Source of the DNA: Litoditis marina
Lineage: Eukaryota > Nematoda > Chromadorea > Rhabditida > Rhabditidae
Assembly: GCA_964036275.1 (NCBI GenBank)
Contig: OZ038433.1
Span: 53,337,902-53,401,901, forward strand
Reading direction: 5' to 3'
DNA: 64,000 nt
Within the stretch, counting starts at the first letter, position 1, and each line of letters begins with the position of its first letter. Shown here one piece after another: positions 49,601 through 62,667 of this stretch. The translations under genes were made by a program, and so were the position numbers. The notes under the pieces are model-generated. The model was not told where the DNA came from and did no database searches. It worked only from the letters and a program-made list of their open reading frames with translations.

Positions 49601-52600
49601 CGTTAACCGTGAATAAAACTTATGAAACTTGGCAGTCTTGGTTCACAGTCTGTAACATATTAACTGACCAAGTTTGAGACGAATTGAACTATTTTGAAAT
49701 TCCATTTTGTCATTTTGACGATTTCATAACTAATCGATAAATCGATATTATCGATTTTTGCAGATATAAGTTTTGTTAGCTACAAAAGTTATGTAAATTC
49801 TGTAAGCCGATTGACTCCAAAGTACTTATTAGGTTGGCTACAAAAGTTGGAAGTTTTCATGTTTTCACTTTGACAGGGTCTAAAAAAGTCGTTAGGGCCT
49901 AAATCGAAAATCGCCTCTATGAAAACTTTTTATTGGTTGAGTAGTACCTCTGACTCAAATATGGTATCCATCGCGCAAGTTTGAAAATTTCTCAACCGAC
50001 AATTCCATTTTTGACACCTCCCATAACTAATCGATAAATCGATATTATCGATTTTTTCCAATTAAAACTCATATTAATTTCTTGTGTTGTGTTCACACGT
50101 CAAGTTTCATGACAATTGGTGTGTCCTTGAAAAAGCCTCATCAATAATTTTCTATGTACTGCTATTACAATTGTTCGACCACGTGACGATTACGGATCGA
50201 TGAAACGAAGTAATATATACTTTTAGACAATTGAACAGTCACGCAAAACATGTTAAACACAGCTGAACTCAGAAACGTGCAGTTAGAAAATGCACGATTC
50301 CTAATTAGAATGCTAACTTTGCGTGACTATCCCATTTACTTCTAGTATATGTTCAATCTCTGTTCATTGATCTCACCTGTATTCGGTTAGTTTATAGTCG
50401 GACCGAGTCGTGGTAGGGCCCGCAAAAACAGTCAAAGTTGCCGTTGGGTCCTGAAGTTGTAAAACTCTTAATTTACAAAGTAATGTGACATTTGCAAGTG
50501 TACGACCGATCGAAAGCTTTGGAACACCGATAACTCACTCAAATGTCAGACGGACTGCTTAAGTTAAGACAGCAATTCAACAATTGTTAGTATCAAATCG
50601 TTTGCTTATACAAGATAATAAGCGGAGAATCTTCAAAGATATGGAATTTTTCATCAATTGATGGAAGATGTTGAAGCAATCGCAAATCACTGTGACATAC
50701 ATACAGACTCGGCTATCAATACGACGTAACCGTTTAGGTTTATGAAACGTTCATGTAGTATTCTCATGCCAAAACAAACGTATATACATCCCCTAAACCA
50801 CACATTATATTTTAGTATTCTAGTTAGCTCTCATTTGTATCACGGAAAGTTGAAGCAACACGACATCTAGGGATGGCTAGGTAATAACTATTTTCTCATT
50901 TTTTTATGCAGAACTCTTAACAAATGACAACGTTGAGTAATAAATTCCTCACACTGAAGGCAATGTCGGTGATATAAGTGGCATACTCTGATGCCGCATT
51001 TCCTACTGTTAGGGCGGAGGGTCCGAGTTGAGTATTCATTCGTATGCTGTTTTGGACCAAATCAGAATTGGTTGCCCAGGCGGTTTCACATGCACCGTAC
51101 TGGCTAGTGTCTGGAAAATAACAATTTATTCCGTTGTTTGAAAAACAAGCCTTCCGTTTGCTGAAATCACGAAAACCGCCAAACGTCGTCATTTTGAAAT
51201 TTCGTAAAATCTCGTGTTCTATAGTGAACCAGTCACAATAAATTTGTCATTGTCGATGCTAGCGAAACAACTAAAGACGTTTTGGATAATTTTCTTATCT
51301 TGGTGTACCTCATTCGAATTTGCTGAAATAGTTTACTGGAACTAGAATACAAAGGTAGGGTCACGTTTTTTTCTCGCATGAAACAATTAAGCGTCAGTCG
51401 AGTGCACAATGGTTCAACTGAACTTCTAGATTGGGTTTGTGAGAAAATTAGTTTCCCGATAAATATTTGCTTTATACACATGAGAAGTTTTTACGTCAAA
51501 CACATCAACTCACGTGTGTAGTCATTAATGACCAGATAGGAAGAATAGGGTGAACTTTCGGTCGCAAAAATCGTCAATGAATTTCCTTTGGAAGTGATGC
51601 TCTTACTTCCAAAAGTGTTGAGCGCACTGAAAGCAATTGAAAGATTACCACGACAATGAGAACCACACACAGCCATTATGATCTCCTATTTTCAAAAGAT
51701 TTGAATGATTCTAAAATGCTGCCATTTAGGCAATGTGAGGACTATGTCTCTCGGTGATGAAAACAACATTTTGTACATATCATAACTTCAACATGTAAGA
51801 ACGCTTTTCTTCGTATATGTTCTATTCAGGTTACAACCCACGTTCCCAGCAGCTGAGCATCGGTTCCGTTCCCTTCGTAGACAAATATGCCCGTCCAACG
51901 ACTATAATCATTCGCAATAGGATAGTTGATCGTCGAAAGCACAACCTGAATTATTTATTGGGAATAAGACTATCGTTTCGGAGGTTTAAAGAGGGGCAGA
52001 AAGGAAAGTTAATATGAAAGAGCTGCTCAAGAAAAACCGATAAATACAAATTTTAATCCAAACTAACGAACATAAAGGTTACCCGGGGTACCTAAACTAG
52101 CTTTCTGTCCTTTGTTATTACTGTTCTCCTGAATTTTTGCGCAACCTGAATAAACTTATATATGAGCGATGTAAATAGAATACTGTACCAAATCGTCTTG
52201 TAGCTCATTCTAGTGTTCTTATACAGTTTTCACATTCCGACTGTAACGAATCAGTTTGGAAGTACGGACACGTGAGAATAAATTTACATGTGTTGTTTTT
52301 AGAGCAAATCAGTAAATATAAGCCCAAACTTTGCCTTCTGCAAAAACCTTACAGCTGCAATCATCCGAACATGAATTTAAAGCAACAAACTTCTAAGAGT
52401 TATGAAACTCCCGCGCAATACAAACTAACGTGAGTTGCCGACGTGAAGACGTACGTGGAGTACAGGTAGTTGAATGTGAACATGTAAGGATCTTTGTCAG
52501 GTCCAAGCCGGAGGTTGGTAGTGTTTTTTGAATCATTCAGTGTAACTGAAAGTTGATTTTTTGTATAGTGCAATTGAATAAATTACCCATGCGGTTGATG

Positions 52601-53907
52601 ACTACTCGTCATCAATGAATCAAGAATACGTGGATGAGTAGTTTACGACGAACATATCTCTAAACGTAAATAATCCGATGTTACGGTATTATGGTCCTCT
52701 TATTTCATCCAACAATACCTGAACTGAAGGCGTAATGTACCCGTCGCTTAAGTAATACCACTTTAACATTCAGACGTTGCTCATTTCTAGCTGTTCTATG
52801 ATTTCGTATGCTTTGCGTCCAAGTAGCGAAGGAAGTGGTATGCAACCGTCTGTTTAAATAAATGAGACTGTTGATTTTTGACTCACAGTTGTTAATTTTC
52901 ATATTGAATGAAAACGAAATTCGGCTATTGTTTCCGGTTTTAATCCGGAGGTAAGTCGCGTTCGGTGGAAAATTAGCGCTGTGGGCCCATCTCGTCTCGT
53001 TGTTACTCCTGAAAAACATGAAAACTCTCATTTGTAGTATATTTTATCTTGTTCATTTCCCAGAGAAGGGGGGGGGGGGGTGAAATAGACCTACTATAAT
53101 CAACATGTTCATCACCATTTGATAGAATACGTGTTCTCAGAATAAGTTCCTTCTAATTGAGCGGCCAACGTGCGAGCCAGCTTAATCTGGGCGAGATAGT
53201 TGCAGGTCAGAGAGACGCAGGCTGTCCGCGTCTCATCGAACTTACTCCCGTCTGAGAATTGAGGTGGTTTTTGTGAATGTTTCTACTTTGATTATTAGTT
53301 CTTACTTGCCTTTGTTCAACCATATAGGTGAAACTGAAAACAATTTGAGTCTGTTTTATTGGATACTTCGGAAAACGTTGTTGAACCTACTCAATAATGT
53401 TCCCGTAGTCGTTGAAAATTGTGATTTTGTCATCATTCGATAGGTTTGCAACTTCAATAAACATCGACATGTACGTGTTCGAAGGGTACAAAAACTGAAA
53501 ATGTCTGGGTTGATGATGATGAAACATTCAATTCGTGATGATTTTTCTCAAAATAAGCAAGACCACAACTAGTTCTGAATATCAATGAGCAGTTTCTTAC
53601 GAATACTCTCAATAAGATCTACTGTAAAGTACGCGTCTCAACCGTCATGTGTACTAGAAATAATTGGAATGATCACGTAAAGTAAGCATTCTGATGGGGA
53701 ATCGTGCACTTCGTCATTGCACGATTTCAAATTCTGCTGTGTTTAACATGTTTCACGTGACTCCGCAATGGACTAACAGTATGTGCGTGACATTTTATGG
53801 GAGAATGACAACATAACTGACTGTGAGAGTGCAGTTCTGTCCAGGATAGAAGAAAGACCCAGAAGGCATGTCAAATGTTCGTACAGTGAACGTTTCATCC
53901 GTGCAAT
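46680..53907 (-). CDS. CUB-like domain protein B (5' signal exon not located)
   Basis: Secreted or surface CUB-like family protein, paralogue of the neighbour at 55895-62083. Exons in transcript order: 53822-53907, 53391-53494, 52887-53008, 52430-52545, 51842-51945, 51514-51626, 50953-51110, 50377-50450, 48588-48703, 47162-47273, 46829-46974, 46680-46750. Exon phases match the paralogue one for one, and three exons (104, 104 and 74 nt) even have identical lengths. Conserved pieces are SGSFFYPGQNCTL, TGIFVYEGNGTDAQLLG, SYLVINDYT, FAGPTTTRSDYKLTEY and RLPQQFPGNLRTFVLDKG. The first coding exon (signal peptide, ending phase 1) should lie between 53908 and 55894 but I could not identify it. The last exon is uncertain and lacks the hydrophobic tail of its paralogues. 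Confidence 0.8.
47400..47588. mobile_element. Inverted-repeat element in an intron of CUB-like gene B
   Basis: The ends AAAAACCGAGTTGTTTACC and GGTAAACAACTCGGTTTTC mirror each other, with a second inner pair (CCAAGGTTC / GAACCTTGG). No coding capacity. Confidence 0.8.
47968..48136. mobile_element. Foldback element family A, copy 3
   Basis: Full-length hairpin element in a CUB-like gene B intron. Outer ends are GAGTACGTATGCTAGAAGA and GATCTTCTAGCATACGCACT, inner arms CATCCTGCGTCTC / GAGACGCAGGATG. Confidence 0.85.
49173..50229. repeat. 1.06 kb insert bounded by 110-bp direct repeats
   Basis: The blocks 49173-49283 and 50118-50229 (GTGTCCTTGAAAAAGCC ... ATACTTTTAGAC) are almost identical direct repeats. 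The interior starts with a GC-rich hairpin region (49288-49345). It then has three copies of the palindrome AATCGATATTATCGATT at about 49447, 49738 and 50037, roughly 295 bp apart. No reading frame. The ends are not TG..CA, so a solo or short LTR element is not clearly supported. Confidence 0.8.
49288..49345. repeat. GC-rich hairpin segment
   Basis: GCGCGGCTCCCGCCGCGCG and CTGGGGGTGCCCCCCAG are both inverted repeats in an otherwise AT-rich intron. Confidence 0.75.
50215..50352 (+). mobile_element. Family C inverted-repeat element, copy 4
   Basis: Overlaps the end of the right 110-bp direct repeat. Shares CAGTCACGCAAAACATGTT and TGCGTGACTATCCCATTTAC with its family. It lies within 30 bp of an exon boundary of CUB-like gene B. 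Confidence 0.65.
53648..53785 (-). mobile_element. Family C inverted-repeat element, copy 5
   Basis: Reverse-oriented copy (TGATCACGTAAAGTAAGCAT ... ACATGTTTCACGTGACTCC) in an intron of CUB-like gene B. Confidence 0.65.
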
Positions 53908-55894
53908 CTGGGATATTTGTTGAAAATGAAAAGAAAATGTGATTTTTGCAAGTTTCTAATTCAATCCAAAGTTTTTATGACAACTATTTTAGGTTCAAAT
54001 GATTATAACAGGAAATTCACTTGAATCACCGGTCAAACTAGCAGAAGACGAAACTATATACTAAAATCTCATTTTTTTTAACTTCTGGTTGTAAGAAACA
54101 CAAGACGAAAATTATTCTTCATATTTGTTGTTGCTTCTCAGGTTTAGTTCAACAAATGAAAGCCCAACTGAAGTATGACTCTCTCACAACGCGGTGCACT
54201 AGAACAGTTACTTTTGTGCGCGGATCAACGCTGTAATGTTTCATGTCAATCATAACAGTGTAAACAAATAGTGATATAGTGCTATTATAGATTTGGAGAA
54301 GTGTATACATTACAACTGGTTGTATACATTACAAGTGATTAAATTAATCTGGGTTTTTATACACAACTTTTCCAATATAGAAATCAACTTACTGAAAACT
54401 GCGCAATCTCCGATTGAAAAACAAATGAACAACCATACTAACAACTGGTATAGGGTGGATGCCGCCATTGTCGCAGTCAAGTGTCGAACGGTGATGTATG
54501 AATGCGTTTATGGAACTTTTTCCACCAACAGACTTCTTATCAGTTCAATGTTTGTACCCCACAAACCACGTCATAGCGTTATGCGTCAGCTGAATGAGGT
54601 GTTGCACTTTGCAAAAACTTCTGAGAACAACCTTCGTAGCCAATATTACTCCTGCATTGGCATGTAACCGGAGTTAACACAATATTAGAATTTTTTTCTC
54701 CGAACATTGCATAATGCATGCGTTTCATGTGTGCATGACCCCATTAATGGTGCACACAATGACACTGATATGGAAATATATAGTTATTAACGGTGAAAAA
54801 TATAGGATATGGTGGAGTTTAATAGCTATTTAGTCATGTAATATTAGTTATTTGGTCGTGTACTATTCTCTACTCACAAACACAGTTTGTCCTCATTTTC
54901 CATTGTCTAAACTATCCAATGTGACACTTCGAACTTTGTGATAATGGTTAAACCTGAGTTAACTCAACGCGTTTCAGCTTAATCGTCACCCACTCGCGAA
55001 ACATGTCAACTTTGTTCCGGAAAGTACGATTGTGTGTATTTCCTGGTTAACGGAGCTAAACGCGTTTTTCTGTGAACACGTTTCCAGTACTAGCTTATGA
55101 AGCAGTGACAGTTCAACTGAAACCATGAAACTGAAATGAAATCTTTTTACATTGTAAAATTTGGGTAGTATAACAGTAGCATGTACAGTAGGGTTGTTAA
55201 TCGAGTTGAAAATTTTAATTTTTTCAAGTTTTGAGAAAAAACGATTCGAGTTTCGAGTTATTTGAGTTTTGGAAAGTTCGAGTTTTTCCGAGTTTTTTCT
55301 AAAAATTCGAGTTTGGCTTTAAAAACTCTAATGTACAAGTCCTAATGAAAGATTTATGCGTCATGGAAGATACGATAGAGATTGAAGGTTATTATCTGTA
55401 TTGAATTAGCCTGTATGCATTTGGGTGTAGTCGGAACGGTGCTAACGCCTCATGAGATGCCTGATGTGTTAGTTGCCCGTCCACACCTGATAGAATAATA
55501 TTAATAATAATAATGATAATAATAATAATAATAATTGTTCCCAGTTCGATATATTGTGAATCCTTATTCTGTTGTTTCTTTGCTTTCTTATTGGTTCGTT
55601 CAAGTGTCGAGATAAACCAGGACATTATTCTCCATGTGCAGTTTGAATCGAGTAATTTTCCTCACAAACTCGATTAGAAGAGAATCAAAAACACAGTATT
55701 GAAAAAAAGCTGCTGATGGTGGTATGATAACTTGATGATGGTGAGCCCGAGTTGAGTAATTATGCGGGAAAATTGTTGATTTTTTGCATGATAGTACACT
55801 ATTCTTTTAAGTTTTCCATACATGAAAGAAACATGAAACATTTCCGTACATGGATAAGACACAAAACATCATTCATTGAGTCGATACTTCATAT
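53908..55894. other. Gap between CUB-like genes B and A
   Basis: Should contain the missing first exon of gene B. Holds a CGAGTTT-rich low-complexity patch (55205-55325) and an (AAT)n microsatellite (55496-55537). One plus-strand open frame (54293-54667, TTG-initiated, inner ATG possible) has no recognised motif and I do not call it a gene. Confidence 0.55.
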
Positions 55895-58800
55895 TCAAAA
55901 CATCCGCAACCATTGAAACAGCACCAGTGAGCCGCTCCACCGGATACCTGAATTAGATGAATGTGATATATATTTTCACCAAAAAATTTGTGGACAAGCA
56001 CGCTCTCCTGCCGTGCTTACGGAAAAAACCAGTCACAACTAAGCAACAAGTTTGGAAAACAAGCGCAAACCTGTAGATGTTGAGCTAGTCGTGGTAGGCA
56101 TAGGTGTGCTGGTTGATTGTGTTGTATCAACATACGTGGTACTGATTTGTGGTGCCTCGCTTATTGCAAAAGACAACATGGTCCCTTTTGCATTTCTGTT
56201 GTACAGGTTGAAACCATAGTCAATCGACTGGGCTCTAAGTTGAATTGTCTGGTTTATGATCGATGAAAGCGGCCAGCTGAAATGGTGGGACGTTGGTTGT
56301 GTTCACGGATTTATCTCCTTCCTTCTTTACCCACACTATCAAAAACTGTTTCAAAAATTTTAAAGAACCGATTCTATTCTTCCTGTACAGTACAAAATAG
56401 GAAGGTTTATTTACGAAACACTAGTTATGTTCAAAACTGACGCTTGATTAGTACTTTTCACTTCAACTCAAGTGTGACCCACTTCCACTTGAGTGTGCTT
56501 GAACACAAAATCTTCAAGGTAAAATTTAACGAAATTGAACTGATTTGTAAGAAAGTAATTATTTTGAATAGCGTACACAATTCATACTGTAATCCTTGTT
56601 TTCTCAAGTTTCGGCAGCATGCCGTTCAACTCGAGTTGTTTTTCTCAAACAATTCCCAGCCAATTGGGCAGCCATTTTGTAGCGAACTCGGTAAAAGAGC
56701 ATGCAGGCTGGAGAGCCGCCGATGTCTGCGGCCTCATTGACCTGCATGCTCTCTCTCTCTCTATTTTGTAGCTGGCCGATCGCATAGATTTGGCGTCAAT
56801 AATTTTGAGCTCTACACGTAGGAGTTTCTGAATTAATATGAGGTGAGTCGTTGATGGATCACGTCATGGAATGTTTTGCAGAATTCAATTCATCAGAACA
56901 TCTTGGCTCGGCGCTGTCCACAAGGAACCTTCGGGAATGTGAAAACCGTAGCCATCTTAGTCACACCTACCTTTGTGTTCCCGCGTTATCGACTCTGACT
57001 GTCAGATTGATGTTTCCATTCATCACTTTGTCGAAGTGCAATAACTTGAGATCAAAATCATGAGTCGTTCCTTAACATCAAACACTCAGTGAAGAAACAA
57101 AAACCACTAAAACAGAAGCACATAGTTTCATTCTATGTTCAAACAACAATGTCGTTTTGAAATCAAAACTATGGAAGTAATTACCTGAACTTAGAGTGTG
57201 CTGTACGAATTGTGTAGGAGATGGCAATGGAAAATCCTTGGTCATCAGAAATCCCAGCCGGTTCAGCCGAGCGGTGGTCCAGTTTGCTGAAAATCAATCA
57301 TCTGTTGAACAGACTCCATGTTCCGTTGTCTATAAACCTTGGCATGTTGTAGTATATTGTTGGATTTGTTTTCTGAACCAATTTCGAACTCCAAGCTCTA
57401 AAAACGACGAGTCCGCCGAAACGTCGCCACTCAATTAAACCATCAATACCACCTCGAGTTCAGGTCAGAAAACAAACCCAACAACTTCTGTTGAACCTTT
57501 ACCCACACTGACAGAAACTGTTTCAAAAATATTCTATATATAACTCGATTCTATATAAGTCGTGTTCTAATGCACCCACAGCGCATACTGGAAAGAAGAA
57601 GTCAATTGACTGTAAATTTGTTATGCTATTCGAACGCTATATTGAGTGTAAGAAATAAGTTTATATTTCAGTGTATTTCTTCATAAAAAGTCAGTTAACT
57701 AGTAATCAGACAAAATCTACTCGTAACAAGCAAACTTTCGTGAAGTTTCTCCTTTAGTATATTATAACAGTATTGCGAAACGAACCATCCGTGTAATTTC
57801 CAGTAAACACGAGTGAGGCTGTTCCTTCCTCGAGAACAAATGTAGTCAGTTGAAGGGGAAACTGCTGCGGGAGGTACGACGAAATTGTATCAGCACTGAA
57901 ACATTAAACTTACTGCCAAAAGGTTATATGTCAAAATGAACAATATTAATCCATCTCGTATTTTGAATACAAACTCGGCTGAAAGCGGTGAAGTGAGTTT
58001 CGAAGTTTTTTCTACCGGTTTTTTTGGCTCAACGTGTCTTCTAAAAGGTGCTTTGTTAGTCAGCATTCGGGCAAAAATGAAAATGTACAGATAGTTGGTT
58101 ACCGTGTTAGTTGATAACCTCATTGATAGAGAAATTCTGTTGGAACGGTTAACCAACTTGTAGGTTACCAGCTGATAGTCTTTCAACGTTGTTGGACCTC
58201 CTGAGATCACCGAGAGTGTGGCAGAAGAATTCTAAAAATGACATGTTCTATCTTCTAATGATGTTACAACAAGGATATACGTTTTCAGAAATTTATGTTC
58301 TCAAATAGTTCTTAAAAATTGAAAAATAGCCTTGAAATTTTTGTCTACTTGGAAAGTATGATATTCATAGTTTCATGTCGCTCTGTTCTTTTTTGTTTGA
58401 GGCGTTGATCATCAGTTGACATCTCATCCGACAATGCGGACGACATTTTCGAACTAAACAGTGTAAATTTTAAAAAAAAACTCACCGAAAAAGTGGCATT
58501 GATTAAATAGGTTTCATCGAGATAATTTGGAGTTCGTCCTACTATGACGGCCGCAGGACCTTTGCTGGCATCCATGAAATAGGTAACGGGTGAACGGTCC
58601 CCTCTGTCCGCCCAGCCAGTACGATAGTTGGAAAAATTCTGAATATCTGAAAATTATTAATATTGTACATCTGACACAGTGTTATTTGCTTTATCATGCT
58701 GCTTATATCTAGAACTTTAATTGGTAATTCAATTTTGTTGAAATGTTCACTATGAAAGAAGGCCGATTATGTGGTCCAATATGCTACGGTAATTTGAGCT

Positions 58801-61800
58801 TCGCAAAGAGAAAAACAGTAATCTTGCACCGGCAAACTACATACGCTCTAACGGTTGTCTACAACTAGTTGGACTATTATTTCTATTATATTCTGTTCTA
58901 GTTCTAACGTTTTTTTGGTTCAGCTCCTTAGTTATGGTATTAATTGTTAGAAGCCGTTAAAATCAAATTCAACACGACTAAACTGTGTTACCAGAATTCC
59001 ATGTAAAATTGTTGGGAACAAGCCTTTTTCTCTCAACATAGCCTACGTGTGCTGAACTAACTTGTATAGTCGTCGAAGATCAAATATAGATCAATTACTG
59101 GGCTGTGTGCCGGGTAGACTGTCATGACGTTGCCGGTAGATACTATGGGTTTCGAGATGGCATCATAGAGACTGCAAGATATAAATAAATGAAAGGTTCG
59201 TTCAAATAGTTGTTCTAAGTTCAAAATTTCGGAAATTCTCCTAAATTGACAGCTGTTGCATTGAAACTTGCCTATTAATGACATCATCTACAGTTTTTGT
59301 CAGCAAAATACAATACGAAAGCTAATTTCTAGCCCCCGTGAAAATCGAAACCCAAATCAATTTTTTTGTTTGTTTATTCTAAACGAGACAATTATTTCAG
59401 TATGTCCTTAACACATCGCTGTTTCGAAAGCGAGGCTCTACGGTGTATACAAAATATCCGAACGGTACGGTAAGGTGTATGTATGATGATCACCGCCTCG
59501 TAACGAAGCGACGTGAATGAATACATATGTAAATAAAAAAATATGTAAGCAGTATGTTCTGTTGCCACACTGTTTGTAGTTTGATCCCGTCGCGTTCCAG
59601 TGAATTCATACGTTGTTTGCAATCAGGCTACGGTGGAAATTAGATCATTGCATCTAATTTTGTTGGTATTAGATTTGTACGACTCACGACCCAATCAAAG
59701 TTGCTGTTGACCCTTTTCCTTCGTAGACGAAAGTACCCATTAAGGTGGACAGGTCCTGAGGTCGAGAGCTGACCACGAGGGTGAGGGCGACCTAAAAGTA
59801 ACAATGTTGAACCATCGTACCTCAGATTTTATCGTCTTACATTATTATTCGATATTATACTAACGGTGATTAATAGTAAGAATTGAGAATTGTTACGTAG
59901 GCACTTTTCACATATTTCACATATTTATTCATTCACTTCGCTTCGTTCCGAGGCGGTGATCATCATACATATCACAGATCTTTGTAGCAGCAGCTACAAA
60001 GATCTGTGATATGTATGATGATTATTATGTATGATGATTATGACACAAGGCACTATTAAAGCTATATTCACAGGTGTGTTAAGTTTCAATTGTTTTTGTG
60101 TACACATGTTGAAAGTCTCGGATAATTATGGTGAGATATGAACCTCACACATTTTTTCGAGGCCAAAACAGAGTTTCCCCTGTTTTCCTTCGCCTTTTTG
60201 AGAGAACGCAGTTTTTTGCTCTCACAACTCGGTAAGATATGAATATTTCTATGTGGAATGAAAAGACTGCAATGATTCATTACACGTAATTTGTTCATAG
60301 TACACTCACATTAGATGTGGATTCGATGACAAAAGATACGTTGGTGAAGATTTCTTCCTTTATCGTTGGTGCAAGGGACGGACCCGTCTTGATAGGAATA
60401 TCCGCAATCACGTTCTCGAGAGAAACTAAATACGCTCTGGTTCTCTCACCATTATTTTTATTACACTTGTCTGGTTCTACAACAATTTGTAAGAAAGCAA
60501 ATAGCCCCATACAATAAAGAAATCCATACACACATAAAGAACATTAGTATTGAGTTTTTTTGGTAATGGATTAGATGCTTAGAAACTGTTCCTACGACAA
60601 TCCTCAGTGAACTTATTGTTGTACAAAGATGTTTTGTTCCTGAATCATGGCCTATGGATTGATGTATTAACTTACAAGGAGTGGATACCATTGATAATAT
60701 CCAAGTGACATTGCTAACCGGTCCAGTGGTAACTCTAATAGTGATCGCAGACGGCGGAAAGGCGGTGAACAAAGAAAGATCAGAACTCTTCCTGGAAATA
60801 ATTTATTTTGAGTAAATTTTGGTCGTTTCACCAAAATCAGTAGGATCTTACAATTGCTCTGCATTATCCTGATCAGCCCCCTTATTATTACTCCAACGTC
60901 CCCAGCAAAGTGATGCCGCTTCATAATGGTTACCATTTATTCGTGATATAGGGGTCTTTTCAACTCGTACTGAGACTTATTTAGTGCGTTTAATCCATTG
61001 ATATTAGTCAGCCATGCTGGCCTAAGCGAGCTGTACATTACTTTGAGTGCGTTTAAAGTATTCAAATGTTATTGAACAGGTTTAAAACGTGCGTATTCGA
61101 CAATAAATTTATGTTGAAACCAGGGATCCAAAACCGTTTCGACAAAGAAAAGGTTTGCTGTAGAAAACAGTCAGTGGAACGTTCACTGTAGGAGTTTTAG
61201 TAGGACCGACTTTAACTGTAGTGCTCCACTAACATACATATTTTCTCATTCATGGAAGTGTTTTCAGCATAATCACCAGGAACAAGTTTGTAGAAATGTA
61301 GTATTTGTACTCAAAAATTTCTCAAACGTTTGGACAGAACATTGGGGTGCACTAATTTTTCACTTACTCACTTACTTACTTACTTACTTGAACTGCTTAC
61401 TTGAACTTAAACTTACTTGAAAGCATTGCCCATCGAGTCGGTTATCGTAAATGTGTCACCTTCCGAGAAATTACCTGCCGTCAGTATAAACTTCATGTAA
61501 GATGAAGAGTTGAAAGAAATCTGGAAAATACGAAATGTCAACTGATTTCCGTTCTTATCCGTTAATTCATACTTTCTTCATTCTCATCGTCTTTTTATTT
61601 CTGCCGCTCATAAACATACTTCATTAAGTCATTGCTTTCTTTGTAAGTGTGACAAGTACCTCCAGTTGGTAAACATCAGAATATGAGTCAAAATATCAAA
61701 AAAAAATGACTCAGTTTTACTATACTGCGTTTTGTTGTTTCAGGTAACGTATAATATACCTCAAATGTACAGTCTTGGTTTGGTGCGAGGTAGGTGTTGT

Positions 61801-62083
61801 TCGGCCAATGGTAGGAGTCAACTACGGGTATCGACTGACTTGGTTTACATTCTGCAATACACTTTCTAAGTTTCATTATTTTCCTATTTCATTCACCTTT
61901 TCCATTTCTCTACTTAGATTGTATCATTGTATTCGCCACTAATACCTCATTTCCTATACCAATACATCTTTCTTTGTCTGAAGGGAACAGAAACAGCTTA
62001 TATAGATTACACTTACCTATCACATCGCTTTTTGCCGAATAAAATGTACATAGGACAAGTGCGGTGAGAAAAACGTAGGTCAT
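55895..62083 (-). CDS. CUB-like domain protein A, Ser/Thr stalk and hydrophobic tail (14 exons)
   Basis: Predicted surface protein, 519 aa. Exons in transcript order: 62017-62083, 61760-61851, 61417-61520, 60676-60791, 60310-60470, 59688-59791, 59062-59171, 58486-58646, 58158-58231, 57786-57895, 57185-57286, 56971-57070, 56071-56276, 55895-55947; all in phase. The signal peptide is MTYVFLTALVLCTFYSAKSD. The first CUB-like unit holds DSYHWPNNTYLAPNQDC. A second unit has TFVYEGKGSTATLIG and NYRTGWADRGDRSPVTYF. A third stretch runs to GTMLSFAISEAP. A Thr/Ser/Pro stalk follows, then a short hydrophobic C-terminus (GSLVLFQWLRMF) that looks like a GPI-attachment signal. The family is large in C. 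elegans, where several members respond to infection; that role is only inferred here. Confidence 0.87.
59925..60050. repeat. Family D repeat with a long perfect palindrome
   Basis: ATCATCATACATATCACAGATCTTTGTAGC is followed almost immediately by its reverse complement (each arm about 30 bp, arms given here as ATCATCATACATATCACAG and ATCTTTGTAGC). In an intron of CUB-like gene A, near another family D copy at 59470-59540. Confidence 0.85.
61366..61416 (-). repeat. Tandem array of splice-donor-like AAGTAAGT units
   Basis: On the minus strand the real donor of CUB-like gene A exon 3 (CAA|GTAAGT) is followed by at least five more GTAAGT/GTAAGC copies in about 50 bp. Confidence 0.7.
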
Positions 62084-62667
62084 GATGAAATTATAGCAAT
62101 GGTGTTCGAGAACGCTTCACAGTGAACTTTTAAGGGTACCAATATGTTATCATTGGCAACCTCGCAGACGTACGTATCAGTTCAGTTTATTGCCTGCCAC
62201 GTCATTATCAACCAGCTGAAATCATCTTTTCTGAGTCATTTCGAGCAACATATTGAACTTCAGTGATTGGTTGAATATTTTCTGGATCGTAATATTGCAA
62301 CGTATCATGTATTTGTATTGCTTGTTGGACAATCAGATACTAACTAGTGTTGCTTAGTGTTTTGAAGTATGAAACATTCAGGCGTGTGTGAAAAATGGAA
62401 TAAACTACTAATAATTGATGCAGATAGATTTATTTTCACTTATTCACATTTAAACAACGTGACAATGGCAAAAAGAAAACTGATAGAAATAATTGAAGCC
62501 ATATTTGGTTTACAGCTCACTGTTCGTACGATGTTGCATAGGAGAGGGTTGAAACACTGATTATTGAATATATCATTATCACTAACGCAAGCAAAAATAA
62601 ATATACAAACCTGATGCAAGTTTATTATACTCCTAATACCGCTACTGCAACAATAACAAGTATGATT

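Noticed and set aside
49173..50229. LTR retrotransposon with 110-bp LTRs
   Set aside because: Repeat ends are not TG..CA, and there is no primer-binding site, polypurine tract or clear target duplication.
54293..54667. 124-codon plus-strand open frame between CUB-like genes
   Set aside because: TTG-initiated, no motif, no splice or 5' context; left as a note in the spacer entry.
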